A stretch of DNA of 12,700 nt from JBNKLG01 sp050292235 (GCA_050292235.1 JBNKLG010000082.1:1-12700); one strand, 5' to 3'. Shown: positions 1 to 5,335, counted from the first letter of the stretch. Notes: a model not told the origin generated them from the letters alone. Numbers and translations: made by a program.

Positions 1-439
1 GTAATAGCAGTCCTTCACCTAAACGCAGCCCCATACTGTATAAAATAAAGAATAACACCCGGTCACTGAGTTTACGGGTTGACATAAACAGCTGATAAGC
101 GTCATCCTGAGTGACAATATCAGGGATGCGAGTGGATTTGGGTGGTTTAATTATGGGAATATCGACCCAGTCTTTCTTCAACACATGGGTATAGAAAAAT
201 TTCAGGCCATAAAGCTCCAGCTTAACCGCACTCCAGGACAGGTTCTCCAGCAGTTCATGGAAATAGTCCAATAACTGATGTTCACTGAGATGTTCAAGAT
301 TGTGGTCAAAATACTGACCAATGCGTCGAATGGCACGCGCATACGCATCGATTGTTTTGGGTTGTAAACCCTTGAGTTTTAAATGTTTGCAATGTAAATC
401 ATAATTTTGCTTGAATTTTTCGGCAGTTGATGTTTTCAT
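1..439 (-). CDS. Tyrosine recombinase (phage-integrase family), N-terminal part, runs off left edge
   Basis: 146 residues are visible from an ATG at 439-437; the rest lies beyond the window. Residues about 10-90 form a SAM-like core-binding domain (KGLQPKTIDAYARAIRRIGQYF, then a WSAVKLELYGLKFFYTHVL helix pair). A linker with KPPKSTRIPDIVT leads into the catalytic domain. The first catalytic arginine is Arg139, in YSMGLRLGEGLLL, which matches the family box Y-x-T-G-L-R-x-S-E. The family cuts and rejoins DNA through a C-terminal tyrosine, which cannot be checked here. The N-terminal half does not resemble IntI. From memory it is closer to the XerC/D-like recombinases often found beside IS91-type transposases. 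It diverges from the cassette array, the position an integron integrase would occupy. Confidence is high for the family and low for the subgroup. Confidence 0.88.
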   Translation of the reverse strand, partial: MKTSTAEKFKQNYDLHCKHLKLKGLQPKTIDAYARAIRRIGQYFDHNLEHLSEHQLLDYFHELLENLSWSAVKLELYGLKFFYTHVLKKDWVDIPIIKPPKSTRIPDIVTQDDAYQLFMSTRKLSDRVLFFILYSMGLRLGEGLLL

Positions 440-566
440 TGGCTTGTAAGCTCTTTCTGTTGATTGAAGAGACTACAATTTACCTGCTTATATCAGTAAA
501 AGGTAATTTAAGGGCTTACACTTTGAATTATAAGATGACGGGAATGTTCTGCCGCGAAGCGGCTCC

Positions 567-655
567 GTCCAACAAGCACTTTCAAAGGACTCGCAGCAGC
601 TCCGTGCTACTTCGGTTAGAGCCGGGGCGCGAACCTTTGAAGTAAGACATTATAA
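567..655 (+). other. Degenerate attC-like recombination site upstream of cassette 1
   Basis: A left arm ACTTTCAAAGG (578-588) pairs with a right arm CCTTTGAAGT (634-643), leaving one extra T unpaired in the left arm, as is usual in attC stems. Outside the arms are GTCCAAC (567-573), an exact match to the R'' consensus RYYYAAC, and ATTATAA (649-655) where R' should read GTTRRRY. A C to T change on the other strand at a CpG would explain the lost G. The site ends 18 bases before the cassette 1 ORF, the expected spacing. Without the core G it may be inactive or poorly used. A chance hairpin cannot be excluded. Confidence 0.5.
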
Positions 656-673
656 GCAAAAGTAAGCACGTCT

Positions 674-1456
674 ATGAATGTTGTCAGAATCACAAATAAA
701 ATTGCACTAACAACCGTAGTGCTTCTAATGTACTGGGTGTTTATTTTTGTCAGTTCTACGGTCTTTGGGTTTAAGGTGTTTAGAGAAAATATGACTGAAA
801 TGTTCCTGCTTAGTATTTTGGGAATATTTGCAATCTTATCTGGCGCCATTATTCTGAATATTATGTTTAATTTAACGGCCATTGCTGATGGTCGTGTAAA
901 AGAAGAACAAAAATCAAGTGGCATCCCAAAGCTGGTCGTAACGGCGTTTATTGGTTCGTTGGCCGTGATTTTTGTTCTCCTATATGCTGGCGATTTAGCA
1001 ACATCAAAAAAGAAAGAAAGCTACCTAGTGTCTGCGGCATCTGATTTGGTAAAAGAGCAAAAAGATATAGTGCATAGACTGGCTGATTACTCTTTCTCCC
1101 GTGAATACATTGAACGCGCTAGTCAAGACATTAAAGTGCTGAGCAAAGTAGAAGAGAAGTTTCCGAGGGTTACGGTAATAACCAAGGATAAAATTGATGG
1201 TAAAGAGTTTTTGTTGGGGTTCTCTAGTTATTCTGGGCTTGGCAAAGATGAAGAAGCTAAAAAGGCCGATTACATTTTGAGCACCTCCAGCGAGGAAAGA
1301 AAGTACCTACACTCTGTGCTTGATGGCAAAATATCCAAGCACCGCTTTTCTGCAAATGATGGTAGGTACGAAGTGTACTATCCAGTAAAAGCCGAAAACG
1401 GAAATATTGTAATCCATCTTTCTCAACACAGCAGATATGGAAAAATTGGCTCATAA
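674..1456 (+). CDS. Integron cassette 1: unknown three-helix membrane protein, 260 aa
   Basis: I do not recognise a named family. Three hydrophobic helices are visible at residues about 10-31, 43-66 and 87-107. A charged soluble region of about 150 residues follows (110-260), with a helical start rich in Lys and Glu and a strand-rich end (YEVYYPVKAENGNIVIHLS). It is probably an inner-membrane protein with a sensor-like or enzyme-like soluble tail; that is inference. The stop codon TAA (1454-1456) lies inside the left core of the following attC site, typical of integron cassettes. No strong Shine-Dalgarno precedes the ATG. The gene is AT-rich compared with the hydrogenase operon, consistent with acquisition by cassette exchange. 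Expression would depend on a promoter upstream in the array or its own. Confidence 0.85.
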   Translation: MNVVRITNKIALTTVVLLMYWVFIFVSSTVFGFKVFRENMTEMFLLSILGIFAILSGAIILNIMFNLTAIADGRVKEEQKSSGIPKLVVTAFIGSLAVIFVLLYAGDLATSKKKESYLVSAASDLVKEQKDIVHRLADYSFSREYIERASQDIKVLSKVEEKFPRVTVITKDKIDGKEFLLGFSSYSGLGKDEEAKKADYILSTSSEERKYLHSVLDGKISKHRFSANDGRYEVYYPVKAENGNIVIHLSQHSRYGKIGS

Positions 1457-1549
1457 CAATCAGCTGCACTGGACTCCGCAAACTGTCGCGATTTTTGCTC
1501 GCGCAAAAATACGCGCCAATTTGCTCCGCCAGTGAGCTAAGCGTTAGGG
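1451..1549 (+). other. attC site of cassette 1
   Basis: The left end TAACAATCAGCTGCACTGG (1454-1472) pairs with the right end CCAGTGAGCTAAGCGTTA (1529-1546). The core AAC/GTT pairs, a mismatched spacer follows, then AGCT and CACTGG pair with one extrahelical G in the left arm. The inner part folds into a second stem, ATTTTTGC (1491-1498) with GCAAAAAT (1503-1510). R' is GTTAGGG (1543-1549), where cassette exchange would break the strand between G and TT. The size (99 bp), paired cores, unpaired spacer, extrahelical base and position over the ORF stop codon all fit an attC site. Confidence 0.9.
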
Positions 1550-1555
1550 CCAGAA

Positions 1556-2104
1556 ATGATACCAGCGGGATACATGGCTAAGCACGTTGCAGTACGGCCA
1601 GATTGGTTAAAAGCCGATCATGTGAATGATGTCTATTCAGTTAGCAACTGTGTCTCGGATGATTTTGCTGATTACATTAATTTCTGGAAACATAATGGCT
1701 ACTGGCTCTTCAATTCGCCAGAAGCTATTCAAGAAGTTGCTTTGGAACACTCTATAACCCTCAAAGACACAAAACTGTTCTTTTATGAAGTATATGAGCT
1801 TGAGTACGATGAAGACGAAAAATCATGGAATCAATTCACTCCTGAGTCATCATTTGAAACTCAAGTCCGTCAACCTGACGCAAAGAAACTAGAGGGATAT
1901 GACGTAGTTACGTTCTATGTTCACACAAGCCCTGAATGCTCGCCATTGTCATGTAATTCTCTCTCCGTAGAGATTGAAACAAACGAACATTGCTTATTGC
2001 CTTCATTTGAAAGGGCAAAAGAATTATTAGAGGAAGGTAAGTTTGAAAACTCGGAACCCGGGCCATACAGGATTTTTGCCGTATATTCTGTGCAATGGCC
2101 CTAA
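1556..2104 (+). CDS. Integron cassette 2: unknown soluble protein, 182 aa
   Basis: No family with a known function is recognised, although proteins of this type do occur as integron cassettes. The protein is acidic and soluble, without a signal peptide or membrane helix. It is rich in aromatic residues (INFWKHNGYWLF at about 41-52, FFYEVYELEYDEDEKSW at about 75-91), and a Cys-Pro-rich stretch (SPECSPLSCNSLSVEIETN) lies near 125-143. The ATG lies only 6 bases after the attC 1 core, so the leader is very short. An in-frame ATG at 1574 (residue 7) follows a GGG run and is a possible alternative start. The stop TAA (2102-2104) lies in the left core of attC 2. This single-ORF layout between two attC sites is the standard mobile cassette form. 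Confidence 0.85.
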   Translation: MIPAGYMAKHVAVRPDWLKADHVNDVYSVSNCVSDDFADYINFWKHNGYWLFNSPEAIQEVALEHSITLKDTKLFFYEVYELEYDEDEKSWNQFTPESSFETQVRQPDAKKLEGYDVVTFYVHTSPECSPLSCNSLSVEIETNEHCLLPSFERAKELLEEGKFENSEPGPYRIFAVYSVQWP

Positions 2105-2170
2105 CCAGCGCCTCCAGGTGACGCCAAAACCGCTGCGCGCTTTTGTCGCACCTGAGGCGGGTCGTTAGGC
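2099..2170 (+). other. attC site of cassette 2
   Basis: R'' CCCTAAC (2099-2105) is the exact reverse complement of the R' of the preceding attC. The left arm CGCCTCCAGGTG (2109-2120) pairs with CACCTGAGGCG (2149-2159), leaving one extrahelical C. An inner CAAAA/TTTTG pair closes a short loop. R' GTTAGGC (2164-2170) matches GTTRRRY exactly. At 72 bp it is a short but well-formed attC. Its sequence is unrelated to the attC at 1451-1549, so the two cassettes came from different sources. Confidence 0.9.
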
Positions 2171-2173
2171 ACA

Positions 2174-2320
2174 ATGATGAAAACACATCATGGACTTAAG
2201 CCGGCAACTTTCTGGGCAATCGTCCTCATGGCGGCGCTTTGCGTAATTTTAGAAATCATTGCGAACCATATGCAACCGAGCCTGGGCGTTGCTCGAGCGG
2301 GTCATAGGGTCAGGTCTTGA
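2174..2320 (+). pseudogene. Integron cassette 3: small membrane-protein ORF truncated by a RAYT-derived insertion
   Basis: The ORF begins 4 bases after the attC 2 core, with two adjacent ATG codons (2174 and 2177), the expected position for a third cassette. It encodes 48 residues. A single hydrophobic helix (ATFWAIVLMAALCVILEII) spans residues about 11-29. From codon 45 the reading frame enters the inverted end of the 137-bp element at 2306 and stops at the TGA (2318-2320) formed by that end. The cassette's own 3' end and attC are not found beyond the element. The original protein was therefore probably longer and has lost its tail. Function is unknown. An intact small protein that happens to use the element's stop remains possible. 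Confidence 0.5.
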
Positions 2321-2442
2321 ATCGTGAATTTTCCGACCGCCGAATAATTTTGTGCGTCTGCAAATTCTATGCGTAGCGATCCTGCCATAGCTAGCTAGTA
2401 TAGACCTAAAACAACAGAATTCAAGATTCAAGACTTGACCCC
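2306..2442 (-). mobile_element. Non-autonomous internal-deletion derivative of the RAYT element at 4295-5207
   Basis: Read on the minus strand, it begins with the same end, promoter region and start as the intact transposase gene: MAGSLRIEFA here against MARPLRIEFA there. About 10 codons in, it jumps to the last part of the gene and the opposite end. The 3' part from AAAATTATTCGG through the terminal repeat is nearly identical to 5162-5207. The joined frame would encode only 28 residues (2388-2302) and is not a working protein. Both ends carry the terminal inverted repeat, AGGGTCAGGTCTTGAATC at 2306-2323 and a close variant at 2425-2442. The short size, intact ends and missing catalytic core make it MITE-like, mobilisable only by a transposase supplied in trans. 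Confidence 0.88.
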
Positions 2443-2487
2443 AGGCTCCTAGACTTGACCCCAGGCTCCTCGTGACCCCAGGCTCCT
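2436..2487 (+). repeat. Three direct copies of TGACCCCAGGCTCCT at the end of the RAYT derivative
   Basis: Identical 15-bp units lie at 2436-2450, 2456-2470 and 2473-2487, separated by 5 and 2 bases. The first overlaps the terminal repeat of the element. A related copy, TGACCCCAGGAGCC (2664-2677), lies 176 bases downstream. Iteration of an element's end next to the element suggests repeated insertion, or slippage at the end. It is not CRISPR-like, because the spacers are far too short. Confidence 0.85.
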
Positions 2488-2941
2488 CGTCATGGCAGAC
2501 CTCTGCGGTTAGACTTTTACGACCAGAAAGAGATCATCCGGCGGTCTCGTCTACTTACAGAGCCACGATCCAAAGGGATTGGCACCATCCCGTTCGACCT
2601 GGTCGGATGATGCAGATGACGGGGGCGGCATTTCAGGTTCGAGTGAACTTGCAAACAAGTCACTGACCCCAGGAGCCACTCCCCCGTCAAGACAAAGAGT
2701 AACTGGTTACCTTCCCTCTGTCAGCCTGCAAATCCGATGGTAGACTCTTAGGCTCTTGACCCTTAGACTCTCTCTTATGCTCTATTAAGCTCTTGATTCT
2801 AAGCGATATTGCCGGGATTGCCATCTTGTTTTATGGCTCTGCACTCTGTTGCGGATTCACGATGATGAGGTGGTTGATAGCCCATCGGGTTGGCCGCCAT
2901 AATGCTCGATTTGAAGTTGCGGTCTTTACGGTTCATAAACT
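2443..2941. other. Gene-poor stretch between the RAYT derivative and the hydrolase gene
   Basis: No convincing gene is seen. The short open frames at 2472-2666 and 2793-3050 have no recognisable product. Positions 2488-2663 hold about 175 bp of unassigned sequence bracketed by related TGACCCC repeats. Positions 2743-2800 hold a pyrimidine-rich run of imperfect repeats around TTAGACTCT, GGCTCTTGACCC and AAGCTCTTGA. These resemble the sequence at 5216-5240 beside the intact RAYT element. The stretch looks like debris left by repeated element insertion. Confidence 0.5.
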
Positions 2942-3859
2942 ATGCGCTATTGCAAATGGCTTCTGCTACTGGTGTTTATTGGTCTGTTTGGCTGCACGAC
3001 CATTCAGCGTAGTGTTCATATGTACAGTAGTGAGTCCCTTTCGCCACTGACGTTTCATTACAAAGATGGCGGTTCAAGCCTCTACTATTCCTTTGGTGTT
3101 GGGAATGACTCTGCGCCGGATACCGCGCTCTTTTTCTACGGCGTGACAGGATGTCCCAGTTGGAAATCTGTGATGCCGGGCTATGTCGCTGGTCTCAGGG
3201 TTAGCGCTCGTGTCTTTGTCCTGAATAAGCGTTTTGTGGCAGACAGATCCATGGGGATGTTGGATTGTGGTAAGCCCTTTCATCTGGCCAATAACCCTCG
3301 TCAGTGGGTGGCCGATTACGCTGAGTTCATCAGGATGCAATTGCATAGCAGCTCAACGCCATTCAAGCAGGTCGTGTTGGTTGGTGTGTCAGAAGGGGCT
3401 GGCATAGCCGCCAAAGTCGCTGGAGAGCTTCCAGAGGTCACCCACCTTGCGATCATCGGTAGTGGCGGTTACACCATGCGAAAATCACTGGTCACGCTGA
3501 AAGAGAGGGGTGCCATCTCTTTTGATGTCGAGTCAGGCTGGAAAAGAATAGCGGCAGATCCCCGTAGTATCGAAAAGTCCTGGTACGGGAACCCTTATCG
3601 TTGGTGGTCTGATGTGATGGATCTGGATCCGTTGCCAGTGTATCTCAAGCTGGATATCCCCATCCTCGTTGGTATCGGCGAGAAGGATGAGAGTGTGCCG
3701 GTTGAGTCAGCGCTCTATCTGGCCTCGGCATTCAAGCGGGCGGGAAAAACCAACCTGATGCTCAAGATTTACCCAGGCTCGGATCACCGACTCAGTGCCG
3801 GTGGGGTTTCCCATCGTGATGAATATTTTGCGGAGCTTTCTCGTTTGCTGAGGCGATGA
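2942..3859 (+). CDS. Alpha/beta-hydrolase family lipoprotein, 305 aa
   Basis: The N-terminus is a lipoprotein signal: basic start MRYCK, hydrophobic core, then lipobox LFGC with Cys18 as the predicted lipidated residue. The mature protein has the alpha/beta-hydrolase layout. The nucleophile elbow is GVSEG with Ser150, after a hydrophobic strand (QVVLVGVS). An acid, Asp249, sits in LVGIGEKDESVP, and His282 in YPGSDHRL. These form a plausible Ser-Asp-His triad, so esterase or peptidase-like hydrolysis in the envelope is likely. The substrate cannot be named. The ATG at 2942 is chosen because it gives an intact signal peptide, although no good ribosome site precedes it. The 3' end overlaps the opposing gene by 68 bases. 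It stands alone between mobile-element debris and is not flanked by recognisable attC sites. Confidence 0.85.
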   Translation: MRYCKWLLLLVFIGLFGCTTIQRSVHMYSSESLSPLTFHYKDGGSSLYYSFGVGNDSAPDTALFFYGVTGCPSWKSVMPGYVAGLRVSARVFVLNKRFVADRSMGMLDCGKPFHLANNPRQWVADYAEFIRMQLHSSSTPFKQVVLVGVSEGAGIAAKVAGELPEVTHLAIIGSGGYTMRKSLVTLKERGAISFDVESGWKRIAADPRSIEKSWYGNPYRWWSDVMDLDPLPVYLKLDIPILVGIGEKDESVPVESALYLASAFKRAGKTNLMLKIYPGSDHRLSAGGVSHRDEYFAELSRLLRR

Positions 3860-4211
3860 GCGCCTGAATCTCTGCTTCAAGCGCCCTGGCTTTATGCTTT
3901 TTGTTTTTCATTTTCTTTTCAGCCTTATGGACGAGGTATACCCCTGTTGATGCCCCAATGAGAAATGCCAGGGGGTTGGCTATCGCCATAATGCCTGGAT
4001 ATCTGAGCAGATAGTCGGTTCCGACGGTTAGCATGAGTGCCACGATCAAGAGGATGGAGGCCAGTACGCCACCTCCAAAGGTGCAGAGAAGATACTTCGC
4101 GATGATAAAGAGGGGTCTCATGGTCAGGGATCTATCGTCCTTAGCCGGATACCGATGGGTCAGCAAAATATGAGCATAGTGATCGAGCGATTGTCCAGCG
4201 TTCAGGCTCAT
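3792..4211 (-). CDS. Small two-helix membrane protein of unknown function
   Basis: The ORF encodes 139 residues from an ATG at 4211. A second ATG at 4121 (residue 31, MRPLFIIAKY) gives a 109-residue protein starting just before the first helix and may be the true start. Membrane helices are visible at about 41-63 (LLCTFGGGVLASILLIVALM) and 74-95. A strongly basic stretch (KAEKKMKNKKHKARA, 96-110) follows, then a helical tail ending in a His-rich segment. The positive region after helix 2 suggests both ends face the cytoplasm. No family is recognised. Its last 68 bases overlap the 3' end of the hydrolase gene on the other strand, so one of the two 3' ends may have been altered. Confidence is moderate, resting on the membrane pattern rather than homology. 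Confidence 0.55.
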   Translation of the reverse strand: MSLNAGQSLDHYAHILLTHRYPAKDDRSLTMRPLFIIAKYLLCTFGGGVLASILLIVALMLTVGTDYLLRYPGIMAIANPLAFLIGASTGVYLVHKAEKKMKNKKHKARALEAEIQALIASANEKAPQNIHHDGKPHRH

Positions 4212-4270
4212 TGGGTTGGTTGGGGCCTGTCCTATCCCGCCTGAAATGGTAGAATCCTCTCCTTTTAAAA

Positions 4271-4298
4271 GGGATTAGGGGATTAGAGGGGGTTAGGG
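4271..4298 (+). other. G-quadruplex-type motif abutting the left end of the RAYT element
   Basis: Four G-runs occur in a row: GGG (4271-4273), GGGG (4278-4281), GGGGG (4288-4292) and GGG (4296-4298), with loops of 4, 6 and 3 bases. The last run belongs to the terminal repeat of the element. The pattern fits the G3+N1-7 quadruplex rule. The run is a degenerate iteration of GGGATTA, preceded by the palindrome CCTTTTAAAAGG (4261-4272). Whether it folds in the cell is unknown. Confidence 0.55.
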
Positions 4299-4312
4299 TC
4301 AGGTCTTGAATC

Positions 4313-4340
4313 TTGAAATCTATTGTTTTAGGTCTATACT
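4313..4340 (+). promoter_or_regulatory. Sigma-70-like promoter inside the RAYT element end
   Basis: TTGAAA (4313-4318) and TATACT (4335-4340) are separated by 16 bases, each 5 of 6 to consensus. Transcription would start near 4347, two bases before the transposase ATG (4349), so the mRNA would be almost leaderless. The deletion derivative keeps the same boxes (TTGAAT and TATACT on the minus strand), as expected if the region belongs to the element. Confidence 0.55.
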
Positions 4341-4348
4341 AGCCAGCT

Positions 4349-5203
4349 ATGGCAAGACCGCTACGCATAGAATTTGCAGGTGCACTGTATCATCTGACTT
4401 CACGGGGTGACGACCGCGAGGCGATTTATTTATCAAACGCGGATCGGGAGTGTTGGCAGGAAGTCTTCGCTGAGGTCTGCCGCCGGTTTAATTGGGTTTG
4501 CCACGCCTACTGTCTGATGGGCAACCACTACCACTTGCTGGTAGAGACCCCGGAAGGGAATTTGTCTGAAGGCATGCGCCAGTTAAACGGCGTATATACC
4601 CAGCGTTTCAACCGAGCCCACGGAAGAGTCGGGCATATTTTTCAGGGGCGCTACAAAGCGATATTGGTAGACAAAGAAAGTTACCTGCTGGAATTGGCCC
4701 GCTATATTGTGTTGAACCCGGTCAGGGCGGGTATGGTGAGGTCAGCGAAAGACTGGCCCTGGAGCAGCTATAGGGCGACAGCGGGGTTTGAGACGCCTTA
4801 TCCTTGGCTGCAAGTTGACTGGGTGTTGAGCGCGTTTACTCGTCGACGCCAGACCGCTTGCGAGCGTTACCGCGCCTTCGTTTCCCAGGGTAGAGGTCAG
4901 TCGGCTCCCTGGGAGGAACTCAAAAACCAAGTATTTCTGGGGAATGATAAGTTTGTGGAAAAAATGCAAACACTCATCGACCCAGGCAAGCGGTTGGATG
5001 AGGTGCCATTAACCCAAAAGCGCGGCGTTGCGAAATCACTTGACAACTATAAGCGAGAATCAGCGACCCGCGATGAAGCCATAAACAAGGCCTATCAAAG
5101 CGGCGATTACAAGATGGTGGAACTGGCGGATTACTTTGGTTTGCATTATTCATCGGTGAGTAAAATTATTCGGCGGTCGGAAAATTCACGATTCAAGACC
5201 TGA
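4349..5203 (+). CDS. REP-associated tyrosine transposase (Y1/HUH family), 284 aa
   Basis: This is a single-stranded-DNA transposase of the Y1/HUH superfamily that acts on palindromic repeat sequences. The N-terminal strand MARPLRIEFAGALYHLTSRG is a hallmark of the family. The metal-binding HUH motif is His60-Tyr61-His62 in MGNHYHLLVE. The catalytic tyrosine is most likely Tyr119 in ARYIVLNPVRAGMV, the position of Tyr115 in E. coli TnpA_REP. FQGRYKA (98-104) and DWPWSSY (135-141) are further family blocks. Residues about 254-276 form a C-terminal helix-turn-helix (KMVELADYFGLHYSSVSKII) that may bind repeat DNA. All key residues are present, so the enzyme looks active. No good Shine-Dalgarno precedes the ATG, and the stop is TGA within the right terminal repeat. 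Confidence 0.93.
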   Translation: MARPLRIEFAGALYHLTSRGDDREAIYLSNADRECWQEVFAEVCRRFNWVCHAYCLMGNHYHLLVETPEGNLSEGMRQLNGVYTQRFNRAHGRVGHIFQGRYKAILVDKESYLLELARYIVLNPVRAGMVRSAKDWPWSSYRATAGFETPYPWLQVDWVLSAFTRRRQTACERYRAFVSQGRGQSAPWEELKNQVFLGNDKFVEKMQTLIDPGKRLDEVPLTQKRGVAKSLDNYKRESATRDEAINKAYQSGDYKMVELADYFGLHYSSVSKIIRRSENSRFKT

Positions 5204-5230
5204 CCCTTAAGCCTGTGACCCTTAAGCCTG
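5201..5230 (+). repeat. Perfect 15-bp tandem duplication at the right end of the RAYT element
   Basis: TGACCCTTAAGCCTG occurs twice head to tail (5201-5215 and 5216-5230). The first copy overlaps the terminal repeat, and a partial CTTAAGCTCT follows. This mirrors the iterated TGACCCC repeats beside the deletion derivative at 2436-2487 but with a different unit, so the duplication was made locally in each case. Confidence 0.85.
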
Positions 5231-5239
5231 CTTAAGCTC

Positions 5240-5335
5240 TCTGATGTGAGTACGACGATGATCTATACCCATGTGCTGAACAAGCTGGGGGTGACGGTGC
5301 AGAGTCCGGTGGATCGGTTGCGGTTGGAGTCATGA
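5240..5335 (+). pseudogene. 3' remnant of an integron-integrase-like tyrosine recombinase
   Basis: Only about 31 codons remain, reading in frame to a TGA at 5333-5335. They begin SDVSTTMIYTHVLNKLG and continue through VQSPVDRLRLES. SDVSTTMIYTHVL is the block holding the catalytic tyrosine of XerC/D-like and integron integrases. The ending V-x-SP-x-D-x-L resembles the end of IntI proteins (IntI1 has GVRSPLDAL). Upstream of 5237 the frame runs straight into the TGACCC repeats beside the RAYT element, and no other integrase part is found in the window. The break is therefore probably linked to insertion or deletion at the element's edge. The fragment is too short to be functional. Another XerD-like recombinase is possible. 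Confidence 0.7.

Larger units (their letters stand above)
4295..5207 (+). mobile_element. Intact RAYT (REP-associated tyrosine transposase) element
   Basis: The element is about 913 bp. Its 18-bp terminal inverted repeats match perfectly: AGGGTCAGGTCTTGAATC at 4295-4312 and its reverse complement at 5190-5207. It carries a single gene, the Y1-type transposase at 4349-5203, whose stop codon is made by the right terminal repeat. A deletion derivative with the same ends lies 1.85 kb upstream at 2306-2442, so the family has been mobile here. The exact outer boundary is uncertain, because TTAAG-like flanks may extend the ends by a few bases. Confidence 0.85.

Noticed and set aside
1..439. Calling the left recombinase IntI
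   Set aside because: Its position fits, but the N-terminal domain lacks the IntI-type RTEQAY-like block and instead matches a different recombinase subgroup.
551..563. Terminator hairpin GCCGC-GAA-GCGGC
   Set aside because: The stem is short and no T-run follows on either side that would make an intrinsic terminator.
614..620. GTTAGAG as the R' core of the first attC
   Set aside because: The last base breaks GTTRRRY and the left arm does not pair with the bases before it. The outer stem at 578-643 pairs far better.
427..645. Plus-strand ORF of 72 codons
   Set aside because: It runs across the recombinase start and the attC-like hairpin, has no recognisable domain, and lies in a regulatory or recombination region.
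2436..2487. CRISPR array
   Set aside because: Three 15-bp repeats with spacers of 5 and 2 bases cannot be a CRISPR array, and no cas genes are present.
2508..2514. GTTAGAC as a fourth attC core
   Set aside because: It matches GTTRRRY exactly, but no partner R'' or stem is found upstream; a 7-mer this degenerate occurs by chance.
2793..3050. Plus-strand ORF of 85 codons before the hydrolase
   Set aside because: It uses a non-ATG start and overlaps the hydrolase signal peptide in another frame, with no recognisable product.
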